From Siphonodentalium dalli (lineage: Eukaryota > Mollusca > Scaphopoda > Gadilida > Siphonodentaliidae), in assembly GCA_032622095.1 (NCBI GenBank), contig CP136063.1:25360987-25424986 (forward strand): a stretch of DNA of 64,000 nucleotides. Reading direction: 5' to 3'. Each line of letters begins with the position of its first letter. The first letter of the stretch is position 1. Of this stretch, positions 10,587 through 20,900 are shown piece after piece. Position numbers and translations under genes: made by a program. The notes below the pieces were generated by a model. It made no database searches and was not told where the DNA came from. It worked only from the letters and a program-made list of their open reading frames with translations.

Positions 10587-11122
10587 TTAAAGATGGAATA
10601 TCTCTTTAAATAACAAATTTTAAATGGTTGCGTGGGTATAAAATAATAGATATGAACTGAAGACCCCTGTCCGGAAATACTTCTATCAATTAATATTGAT
10701 TTTCTTTCGAATATTAAATCGGGACCGTTTATGTTACTATTTTTAGAACAGACTATTCGGATGATACCATATTGCGATATAGAGCACTGGGCTGTTCCTG
10801 TGGCTACGTACTGGAAGTCAAATGTCTCCGATTGATTGTTTGTATTGTTTTGTTCCATAGTTATAAGCGATAATGAGTACATGTTGTATGAGTAACGTTT
10901 ATTTGTGACAAAATTGTACAATAAAATTTCTGGTCTCTGTTAACAGTAACCACTATTGTTCGTTAGCTGAACAAACACACCTTTTTATATCAGAAAATAT
11001 TCGAAATCAAATTAATATCAATCAATAGAAGCATTTCCTGACAGGGGTCTTCGATTCAAATCTAATAGTTTATACCCCGGTAACTATATAATACATGTTT
11101 ACAAAGGGATATCCACCTTTAA
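10587..11122 (+). mobile_element. Foldback/long-TIR element, copy 1 of 3
   Basis: The element is bounded by TTAA at 10587-10590 and 11119-11122. Its left 120 bp or so are imperfectly complementary to its right 120 bp or so. Both ends carry GGGTATAAA...TATTAGAT, then GAAGACCCCTGTC.GGAAAT and a TTCGAATATT motif. The single-copy centre includes GATGATACCATATTGCGATA and CAAATGTCTCCGATTGATTG. The same family recurs at 57146-57578 (same orientation) and 57863-58188 (inverted, truncated). The 169-codon minus-strand frame at 10412-10921 reads through this element and the repeat before it; I see no transposase motif in it. Confidence 0.75.
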
Positions 11123-11178
11123 TATATTCTGATAACTGAAGCGGATTTTCAATAACTGTTATTGTTTTACATGTAGTT

Positions 11179-11373
11179 GATGATATGGGGGGCCGTCTGG
11201 TCGAATTGAGTGTTAATATGACCGGCCGGATGATACGGGGGCCGTCTGGTCGAATTGAGTGTTAATATGACCGGCCGGATGATATGGGGGCCGTCTGGTC
11301 GAATTGAGTGTTAATATGACAGGCCGGATGATATGGGGGCCGTCTGGTCGAATTGAGTGTTAATATGACCGGC
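11179..11373. repeat. 49-bp tandem repeat, 4 copies
   Basis: The unit contains GGGGGCCGTCTGGTCGAATT followed by GAGTGTTAATATGACCGGCCG and repeats about four times, with a one-base length change in the first copy and a C/A change in the third. It lies about 180 bp upstream of the gag start, so it may sit in the 5' region (LTR or leader) of that element. No LTR boundary could be fixed. Confidence 0.9.
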
Positions 11374-11550
11374 GGTGCCAAACGGCAAAAGGATATCTGA
11401 CCGGAAGTTGGTTTGATAAAAGTACTCTGGGAAACCGAAAGCGAGGCTGAGCTGTCTTGTGGAAGTACTCGCAGGAAACAGACAATTTGCTTCACTCAAA
11501 AACCAGAGACCACTTGTAAGTACAGCGATAGCAGAGCGAGGTTTTCGATA

Positions 11551-12540
11551 ATGTTATCGAACATGAACAACTACAAACAACCGCCGAGGTTCACGACAGA
11601 TTTGCCATACGAGAAATGGAAAAACGAAATTGCAATCTGGCAATTAGTTACGGATTTGGAAGCAAAAAATAATTGGCCCGGCAGTAGCCCTGTCTCTCAC
11701 CGGTAAAGCACGTGAAGTTGCTCTTGGTGTACCTGCCGCGGATTTAGCTAAGGACACTAGTTTAGCTACATTATTGACAGCGTTGGATGAAGTTTACAAA
11801 GGTGACACAAAGGATGAAGCTTACAAAGCATATCGTGATTTTGAAACTTTCAAAAGGACAGAAAATAGTACGATGCATGATTACATCACTGAGTACGAAC
11901 TCCGCTACAAAAGATACAAAGGACATGATTTAGTTCTATCCGATGCAGTTTTAGCTTTTCGTCTGTTGGACAATGCTAACCTTGAAACAAAAGAGAGACA
12001 GTTGGTGTTAACAGCTTGCAGTGAAGTCACATTCAAATCGATGAAATCTGCACTGAAACGTATTTTTGGTGACTCAGCAGGTGATGGGACTTTGGATTCA
12101 AAATGTGATGTTTCTGGAATCAAGTTAGAGTCTCCAAGTGTTTGTTATGCTGAGAGAACAGGTGCCTTTTCAAACAAGTATCGTGGTCGTGGCTATCAGT
12201 CCCATGCTAGTAGTGATGCTAATTCTTACAGTCATGCTTCAAATAATTCCAACCTAAAGGGTACTAATCCACTAAATAGATTTGGTAAGCGATCTCGCTG
12301 CACATGCTGTGATTCTTTGTTTCATTGGTACAAGGCTTGTCCTCATCGCAAGGATCATTCGTCTGAGTCTGTTAATGCTACGATGGACGTCGGTTCAGAA
12401 CAGTTAGAGTCTGTTAATATAACTCTCTTCAGTAATGATTGTCAGAAGTTTGAACCAAATGAGATTTTTGTGGCTGAATCTTTCTGTGCTGCAATTATTG
12501 ATACGGCATACACTAAAACTGGCGACTCGCCCGATATTAA
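11551..12540 (+). pseudogene. LTR-retrotransposon gag with zinc knuckle, frameshifted and truncated
   Basis: ATG 11551 opens a gag-like N-terminus (MNNYKQPPRFTTDLPYEKWK) that reaches a stop at 11706. The homologous frame resumes in another phase from about 11675 (GPAVALSLTGKAREVALGV). An A6 run at 11663-11668 marks the break. The continuing frame has a helical gag core (EVYKGDTKDEAYKAYRDFE, then a YITEYELRYKRYKGHD-like helix). It then has a canonical CCHC zinc knuckle: C-x2-C-x4-H-x4-C in CTCCDSLFHWYKAC, at about 12298-12339. Further on, AAIIDTAYTKT near 12490 looks like the beginning of a retroviral-type aspartic protease (D-T-A where active enzymes have DTG or DSA). Similarity then ends, and a minisatellite follows within about 60 bp. 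No reverse transcriptase, RNase H or integrase is present. The copia-versus-other class cannot be settled from gag alone. Confidence 0.65.
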
Positions 12541-12599
12541 TCTCACTTCGCCTCATATGACACTGTATCCGGCAACAACTCGCCCTGTAACTTATATAC

Positions 12600-12735
12600 T
12601 GAGACCTTGCCTCAGACGCGGTTACCCTTATAACTTAGTATTACTGAGACCTTGCCTCACAACATGGACACCCATATAACTCATACTGATATAACTCATA
12701 CTGAGACCTTGCTTCACATCATGGACACCCATCTA
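12600..12735. repeat. Minisatellite, left part (ACTGAGACCTTGCCTCA unit)
   Basis: Three to four irregular copies of a unit built from ACTCATACTGAGACCTTGCC, TCA and then a TGGACACCCATA-like tail. The core TGAGACCTTGCCTCA has short inverted ends (TGAG/CTCA). The same unit continues at 13297-13535, on the other side of an inserted-looking 560-bp segment. Confidence 0.8.
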
Positions 12736-13313
12736 ATCGTACACTCGGGAACAATATGTGCATTAACTTGCTGTACTGTCTCCTCCAGAGACTTTTGCTG
12801 GGATGTCAACTCTTCAGCGGTAAACATGGGTTCCACTGTCAGCTTCCTGGTTCTGATGAGAATGTCATTATACATAACCAAATTTGAGTATACAACATTT
12901 GCGAGTTTACATTTAATGTGTTCATTCTGTAATGGCAATTCTACAATGGCATTTATGGATTTAACTTTTGTATCAATTATAGCTTGTTGAGAATCAGAGT
13001 TGAAAGATATTTGTTTTTGATTCTGTGACAGTCTAATTTTGGTTGCGATATCGCAAATGCCTCCAATAAACACAACAAAAATTACACTGTCACAGTTTCC
13101 AGCCCTCAGTTGATAAATTTTGCTCATGGCATGCTTTTGGAGAGCAGTGAGCTTTTCTCCATCATGAACATGCATGTAGATATTCCAGGTTTTCACTTCA
13201 TTGGTAATATTTGTTTTGAGGAGGGCTCGGAGCTTAGCCCCCCTCGAACTTGACACTATAATGATGCTGCGGTTCTTATACTGTAATAGATAATAGACAT
13301 CCATAGAACTCAT
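12714..13313 (-). CDS. SGNH-like hypothetical ORF fragment (199 codons)
   Basis: This minus-strand frame starts at ATG 13313. Its first few codons (MSSMDV) and last few (RWVSMM) are translated minisatellite, so the true coding piece is roughly 12735-13295. Near the start IIIVSSSRG (residues 17-25) resembles the strand plus D-S-R-G turn of SGNH/GDSL-fold proteins. IFVVFIGGICD (78-88) resembles the later strand followed by G-x-C-D. The C-terminal half (PLQNEHIKCKLANVVYSN) is unassigned. From memory, similar single-domain ORFs accompany repeats in mollusc and other invertebrate genomes. No catalytic Ser-His-Asp set can be confirmed, since the usual D of block I is replaced by S. It may be an exon of a larger gene or a mobile-element ORF captured in the minisatellite. 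No stop interrupts it. Confidence 0.35.
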   Translation of the reverse strand: MSSMDVYYLLQYKNRSIIIVSSSRGAKLRALLKTNITNEVKTWNIYMHVHDGEKLTALQKHAMSKIYQLRAGNCDSVIFVVFIGGICDIATKIRLSQNQKQISFNSDSQQAIIDTKVKSINAIVELPLQNEHIKCKLANVVYSNLVMYNDILIRTRKLTVEPMFTAEELTSQQKSLEETVQQVNAHIVPECTIRWVSMM

Positions 13314-13535
13314 ACTGAGACCTCGCCTCAGACATGGTCACCCATAACTCATACTGAGACCTCGCCTCAGGCGTGGCCACCCATAGATACTCATACTGAG
13401 ACCTGGCCTCAGACGTGGCCACCCATAGAACTCATACTGAGACCTCGCCTCAGACGTGGCCACCCATAGATACTCATACTGAGACCTCGCCTCAGACATG
13501 GACACCCATAACTCATACTGAGACCTTGCCTCAGA
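13297..13535. repeat. Minisatellite, right part, about 6 copies of 38-42 bp
   Basis: Units read ACTCATACTGAGACCTCGCC, then TCAGACGTGGCCACCCATAG with or without AT. Small length changes lie at the unit junctions (CATAACTC, CATAGAACTC, CATAGATACTC). This is the same family as 12600-12735. Confidence 0.9.
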
Positions 13536-13834
13536 TTATAATAATAATTTCAACAATTAAATACAATAATAATTCACAATATAATTCTTTCACTCCAGGA
13601 TGACTTCAAATCTGTGTCAAGGTCGTTTTGCAGCAAGCTTATCACATAGTCAGATAAGTGTGCATCGACCAATATTCTGTACATCCATATACGGCATTCT
13701 TGCAGCACATTCACCAAATATAGTCTGATGAATGTACATGTGCCTTGAGTTGCCGGATTCAAATATTGAGATCAGTTTCAAGAACTATCACCATGTATAA
13801 TCTGATGATTTATCATTGTACTTAAATGCCAAAT
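13536..13834. other. Unassigned spacer
   Basis: AT-rich at its left side (ATAATAATTTCAACAATTAA); no gene or element boundary recognised. Confidence 0.5.
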
Positions 13835-13836
13835 TA

Positions 13837-14020
13837 CAGTAATGCCCTAAGTAAATCGACTTTTCAGGATTTAGTCGGAAATATGGCTTGTTGCCATTCA
13901 TCGAAAAGCTATCGCTGAGAGCTTTTCGATGAATGGCAACAAGCCATATTTCCGATAAATCCTGAAAAATTACCCATAATTCTGCTGTGGTTAAGGAGTC
14001 GATTACTTAGGGCATTACTG
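13837..14020. mobile_element. 184-bp TA-flanked hairpin MITE
   Basis: TA at 13835-13836 and 14021-14022 flanks ends reading CAGTAATGCCCTAAGTAAAT (left) and CAGTAATGCCCTAAGTAATC (reverse complement of the right). Inside, the arms 13861-13910 and 13920-13968 pair over about 49 bp with a single one-base bulge and a nine-base loop (ATCGCTGAG). The ends share ATGCCCTAAGTAAAT with the 1956-bp element at 6336-8291, so both were probably moved by the same Tc1/mariner-type transposase. Confidence 0.85.
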
Positions 14021-14022
14021 TA

Positions 14023-14345
14023 TCTATGGAAATCTGAAAACATTTACCATGAATGCTGACCTATTATATTTTACCTGGGTATGCTGATACCATATGATAA
14101 CGAAGCCAGTCTAACAAGATAGAGTTATCTCTCTTGGACTCGAGACTTGCAGACTAAATGAATAGAGCTGTCATTTCTGAGCATGACTGAAGATACTACT
14201 GTTGTGTCTGACCTCTGACCGAGACTGAAGATACTGATGCGTCTGACCTCTGACATCTGACCCTGAATGTAAACAAATATTTCAATTACATTCACTGATG
14301 AACATGACATTTGAAACATATTCTTTATTCTAAAACATTTCTCTT
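14023..14345. other. Left flank of the satellite array
   Basis: Contains an imperfect tandem duplication at about 14185-14262 (GACTGAAGATACT ... GTCTGACCTCTGACC, twice). No gene is seen. The satellite begins abruptly at 14346 without a recognisable element boundary. Confidence 0.5.
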
Positions 14346-17300
14346 TTGGCCGATTTGACAGTATGGTTGGGTGGCCCGCCCCAAGTAACCAATAATGATT
14401 GGCCGATTTGACAGTATGGGTGGGTGGCCCGAATCAAGTAACCGATAATGATTGGCCGATTTGACAGTATGGGTGGGTGGCCCGCCCCAAGTAACCAATA
14501 ATGATTGGCCGATTTGACAGTATGGGTGGGTGGCCCGATTCAAGTAACCGATAATGGCCGATTTAACAGTATGGGTGGGTGGCCCGCCCCAAGTAACCGA
14601 TAATGATTGGCCGATTTGACAGTATGGGTGGGAGGCCCGCCCCAAGTAACCAATAATGATTGGCCGATTTGACAGTATGGGTGGGTGGCCCGAATCAAGT
14701 AACCGATAATGATTGGCCGATTTGACAGTATGGGTGGGTGGCCCGCCCCAAGTAACCGATAATGATTGGCGGATTTGACAGTATGGGTGGGTGGCCCGCC
14801 CCAAGTAACCGATAATGGCCGATTTAACAGTATGGGTGGGTGGCCCGCCCCAAGTAACCGATAATGATTGGCCGATTTGACAGTATGGGTGGGAGGCCCG
14901 CCCCAAGTAACCAATAATGATTGGCCGATTTTACAGTATGGGTGGGTGGCCCGAATCAAGTAACCGATAATGATTGGCCGATTTGACAGTATGGGTGGGT
15001 GGCCCGCCCCAAGTAACCGATAATGATTGGCGGATTTGACAGTATGGGTGGGTGGCCCGCCCCAAGTAACCAATAATGATTGGCGGATTTGACAGTATGG
15101 GTGGGTGGCCCGAATCAAGTAACCAATAATGATTGGCCGATTTGACAGTATGGGTGGGTTGCCCGCCCCAAGTAACCGATAATGATTGGCCGATTTGACA
15201 GTATGGGTGGGTAGCCCGCCCCAAGTAACCAATAATGATTGGCCGATTTGACAGTATGGGTGGGTTGCCCGTCCCAAGTAACCAATAATGATTGGCCGAT
15301 TTGACAGTATGGGTGGGTGGCAATCAAGTAACCAATAATGATTGGCCGATTTGACAGTATGGGTGGGTGGCCCGCCCCAAGTAACCAATAATGATTGGCC
15401 GATTTGACAGTATGGGTGGGTGGCCCGAATCAAGTAACCGATAATGATTGGCTGATTTGACAGTATGGGCGGGTGGCAATCAAGTAACCGATAATGATTG
15501 GCCGATTTGACAGTATGGGTGGGAGGCCCGCCCCAAGTAACCAATAATGATTGGCCGATTTGACAGTATGGGTGGGTGGCCCGAATCAAGTAACCGATAA
15601 TGATTGGCCGATTTGACAGTATGGGTGGGTGGCCTGCCCCAAGTAACCGATAATGATTGGCCGATTTGACAGTATGGGTGGGTGGCCCGAATCAAGTAAC
15701 CGATAATGATTGGCCGATTTGACAGTATGGGTGGGTGGCCCGAATCAAGTAACCGATAATGATTGGCTGATTTGACAGTATGGGTGGGTAGCCCGCCCCA
15801 AGTAACCGATAATGATTGGCCGATTTTGACAGTATGGGTGGGTGGCCCGCCCCAAGTAACCGATAATGATTGGCTGATTTGACAGTATGGGTGGGTGGCC
15901 CGCCCCAAGTAACCAATAATGATTGGCCGATTTGACAGTATAAGTGGGTGGCCCGCCCCAAGTAACCGATAATGATTGGCCGATTTGACAGTATGGGTGG
16001 GTGGCCCGAATCAAGTAACCGATAATGATTGGCCGATTTGACAGTATGGGTGGGTGGCCTGAATCAAGTAACCGATAATGATTGGCCGATTTGACAGTAT
16101 GGGTGGCCCGCCCCAAGTAACCAATAATGATTGGCCGATTTGACAGTATGGGTGGGTGGCCCGAATCAAGTAACCGATAATGATTGGCTGATTTGACAGT
16201 ATGGGTGGGTGGCCCGCCCCAAATAACCAATAATGATTGACCGATTTGACAGTATGGGTGGGTGGCCCGCCCCAAGTAACCAATAATGATTGGCCGATTT
16301 GACAGTATGGGTGGGTTGCCCGCCCCAAGTAACCGATAATGATTGGCCGATTTGACAGTATGGGTGGGTAGCCCGCCCCAAGTAACCAATAATGATTGGC
16401 CGATTTGACAGTATGGGTGGGTTGCCCGTCCCAAGTAACCAATAATGATTGGCCGATTTGACAGTATGGGTGGGTGGCAATCAAGTAACCAATAATGATT
16501 TGCCGATTTGACAGTATGGGTGGGTGGCCCGCCCCAAGTAACCAATAATGATTGGCCGATTTGACAGTATGGGTGGGTGGCCCGAATCAAGTAACCGATA
16601 ATGATTGGCCGATTTGACAGTATGGGTGGGAGGCCCGCCCCAAGTAACCAATAATGATTGGCCGATTTGACAGTATGGGTGGGTGGCCCGAATCAAGTAA
16701 CCGATAATGATTGGCCGATTTGACAGTATGGGTGGGTGGTCCGCCCCAAGTAACCGATAATGATTGGCCGATTTGACAGTATGGGTGGGTGGCCCGAATC
16801 AAGTAACCGATAATGATTGGCCGATTTGACAGTATGGGTGGGTGGCCTGAATCAAGTAACCGATAATGATTGGCTGATTTGACAGTATGGGTGGGTAGCC
16901 CGCCCCAAGTAACCGATAATGATTGGCCGATTTGACAGTATGGGTGGGTGGCCCGCCCCAAGTAACCGATAATGATTGGCTGATTTGACAGTATGGGTGG
17001 GTGGCCCGCCCCAAGTAACCAATAATGATTGGCCGATTTGACAGTATGGGTGGGTGGCCCGCCCCAAGTAACCGATAATGATTGGCCGATTTGACAGTAT
17101 GGGTGGGTGGCCCGAATCAAGTAACCGATAATGATTGGCCGATTTGACAGTATGGGTGGGTGGCCCGAATCAAGTAACCGATAATGATTGGCCGATTTGA
17201 CAGTATGGGTGGCCCGCCCCAAGTAACCAATAATGATTGGCCGATTTGACAGTATGGGTGGGTGGCCCGAATCAAGTAACCGATAATGATTGGCTGATTT

Positions 17301-17900
17301 GACAGTATGGGTGGGTGGCCCGCCCCAAGTAACCAATAATGATTGACCGATTTGACAGTATGGGTGGGTGGCCCGCCCCAAGTAACCAATAATGATTGGC
17401 CGATTTGACAGTATGGGTGGGTGGCCCGAATCAAGTAACCGATAATGATTGGCCGATTTGACAGTATGGGTGGGTGGCCCGCCCCAAGTAACCGATAATG
17501 ATTGGCGGATTTGACAGTATGGGTGGGTGGCCCGCCCCAAGTAACCAATAATGATTGGCCGATTTGACAGTATGGGTGGGTTGCCGGCCCCAAGTAACCG
17601 ATAATGATTGGCCGATTTGACAGTATGGGTGGGTAGCCCGCCCAAGTAACCAATAATGATTGGCCGATTTGACAGTATGGGTGGGTTGCCCGTCCCAAGT
17701 AACCAATAATGATTGGCCAATTTGACAGTATGGGTGGGTGGCAATCAAGTAACCAATAATGATTGGCCGATTTGACAGTATGGGTGGGTGGCCCGCCCCA
17801 AGTAACCAATAATGATTGGCCGATTTGACAGTATGGGTGGGTGGCCCGAATCAAGTAACCGATAATGATTGGCTGATTTGACAGTATGGGTGGGTGGCAA

Positions 17901-20900
17901 TCAAGTAACCGATAATGATTGGCCGATTTGACAGTATGGGTGGGAGGCCCGCCCCAAGTAACCAATAATGATTGGCCGATTTGACAGTAGGGGTGGGTGG
18001 CCCGAATCAAGTAACCGATAATGATTGGCCGATTTGACAGTATGGGTGGGTGGCCCGCCCCAAGTAACCGATAATGATTGGCCGATTTGACAGTATGGGT
18101 GGGTGGCCCGAATCAAGTAACCGATAATGATTGGCCGATTTGACAGTATGGGTGGGTGGCCCGAATCAAGTAACCGATGATTGGCCGATTTGACAGTATG
18201 GGTGGGTAGCCCGCCCCAAGTAACCGATAATGATTGGCCGATTTGACAGTATGGGTGGGTGGCCCGCCCCAAGTAACCGATAATGATTGGCTGATTTGAC
18301 AGTATGGGTGGGTGGCCCGCCCCAAGTAACCAATAATGATTGGCCGATTTGACAGTATGGGTGGGTGGCCCGCCCCAAGTAACCGATAATGATTGGCCGA
18401 TTTGACAGTATGGGTGGGTGGCCCGAATCAAGTAACCGATAATGATTGGCCGATTTGACAGTATGGGTGGGTGGCCCGAATCAAGTAACCGATAATGATT
18501 GGCCGATTTGACAGTATGGGTGGCCCGCCCCAAGTAACCAATAATGATTGGCCGATTTGACAGTATGGGTGGGTGGCCCGAATCAAGTAACCGATAATGA
18601 TTGGCTGATTTGACAGTATGGGTGGGTGGCCCGCCCCAAGTAACCAATAATGATTGGCGGATTTGACAGTATGGGTGGGTGGCCCGAATCAAGTAACCGA
18701 TAATGATTGGCCGATTTGACAGTATGGGTGGGTGGCCCGAATCAAGTAACCGATAATGATTGGCCGATTTGACAGTATGGGTGGCCCGCCCCAAGTAACC
18801 AATAATGATTGGCCGATTTGACAGTATGGGTGGGTGGCCCGAATCAAGTAACCGATAATGATTGGCTGATTTGACAGTATGGGTGGGTGGCCCGCCCCAA
18901 GTAACCAATAATGATTGGCGGATTTGACAGTATGGGTGGGTGGCCCGAATCAAGTAACCAATAATGATTGGCCGATTTGACAGTATGGGTGGGTGGCCCG
19001 CCCCAAGTAACCGATAATGATTGGCCGATTTGACAGTATGGGTGGGTAGCCCGCCCCAAGTAACCAATAATGATTGGCCGATTTGACAGTATGGGTGGGT
19101 TGCCCGTCCCAAACAACCAATAATGATTGGCCGATTTGACAGTATGGGTGGGAGGCCCGCCCCAAGTAACCAATAATGATTGGCCGATTTGACAGTATGG
19201 GTGGGTGGCCCGAATCAAGTAACCGATAATGATTGGCTGATTTGACAGTATGGGTGGGTGGCAATCAAGTAACCGATAATGATTGGCCGATTTGACAGTA
19301 TGGGTGGGAGGCCCGCCCCAAGTAACCAATAATGATTGGCCGATTTGACAGTATGGGTGGGTGGCCCGAATCAAGTAACCGATAATGATTGGCCGATTTG
19401 ACAGTATGGGTGGGTGGCCCGCCCCAAGTAACCGATAATGATTGGCTGATTTGACAGTATGGGTGGGTGGCCCGCCCCAAGTAACCAATAATGATTGGCC
19501 GATTTGACAGTATGGGTGGGTGGCCCGAATCAAGTAACCGATAATGATTGGCTGATTTGACAGTATGGGTGGGTGGCAATCAAGTAACCGATAATGATTG
19601 GCCGATTTGACAGTATGGGTGGGAGGCCCGCCCCAAGTAACCAATAATGATTGGCCGATTTGACAGTAGGGGTGGGTGGCCCGAATCAAGTAACCGATAA
19701 TGATTGGCCGATTTGACAGTATGGGTGGGTGGCCCGCCCCAAGTAACCTATAATGATTGGCCGATTTGACAGTATGGGTGGGTGGCCCGAATCAAGTAAC
19801 CGATAATGATTGGCCGATTTGACAGTATGGGTGGGTGGCCCGAATCAAGTAACCGATGATTGGCCGATTTGACAGTATGGGTGGGTAGCCCGCCCCAAGT
19901 AACCGATAATGATTGGCCGATTTGACAGTATGGGTGGGTGGCCCGCCCCAAGTAACCGATAATGATTGGCTGATTTGACAGTATGGGTGGGTGGCCCGCC
20001 CCAAGTAACCAATAATGATTGGCCGATTTGACAGTATGGGTGGGTGGCCCGCCCCAAGTAACCGATAATGATTGGCCGATTTGACAGTATGGGTGGGTGG
20101 CCCGAATCAAGTAACCGATAATGATTGGCCGATTTGACAGTATGGGTGGGTGGCCCGAATCAAGTAACCGATAATGATTGGCCGATTTGACAGTATGGGT
20201 GGCCCGCCCCAAGTAACCAATAATGATTGGCCGATTTGACAGTATGGGTGGGTGGCCCGAATCAAGTAACCGATAATGATTGGCTGATTTGACAGTATGG
20301 GTGGGTGGCCCGCCCCAAGTAACCAATAATGATTGGCGGATTTGACAGTATGGGTGGGTGGCCCGAATCAAGTAACCGATAATGATTGGCCGATTTGACA
20401 GTATGGGTGGGTGGCCCGAATCAAGTAACCGATAATGATTGGCCGATTTGACAGTATGGGTGGCCCGCCCCAAGTAACCAATAATGATTGGCCGATTTGA
20501 CAGTATGGGTGGGTGGCCCGAATCAAGTAACCGATAATGATTGGCTGATTTGACAGTATGGGTGGGTAGCCCGCCCCAAGTAACCAATAATGATTGGCGG
20601 ATTTGACAGTGTGGGTGGGTGGCCCGAATCAAGTAACCAATAATGATTGGCCAATTTGACAGTATGGGTGGGTGGCCCGCCCCAAGTAACCGATAATGAT
20701 TGGCCGATTTGACAGTATGGGTGGGTAGCCCGCCCCAAGTAACCAATAATGATTGGCCGATTTGACAGTATGGGTGGGTTACCCGTCCCAAACAACCAAT
20801 AATGATTGGCCGATTTGACAGTATGGGTGGGAGGCCCGCCCCAAGTAACCAATAATGATTGGCCGATTTGACAGTATGGGTGGGTGGCCCGAATCAAGTA

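Noticed and set aside
10412-10921. 169-codon minus-strand ORF as a gene
   Set aside because: It spans a direct-repeat pair and half of a foldback element. The corresponding sequence in the other two copies is altered by deletions or truncation, so coding conservation is not supported.
11655-11680. Programmed ribosomal frameshift in gag
   Set aside because: The A6 run is tempting, but frameshifts in retroelements usually lie at the gag-pol junction, not in the middle of the gag core. A simple indel in a truncated copy is more likely.
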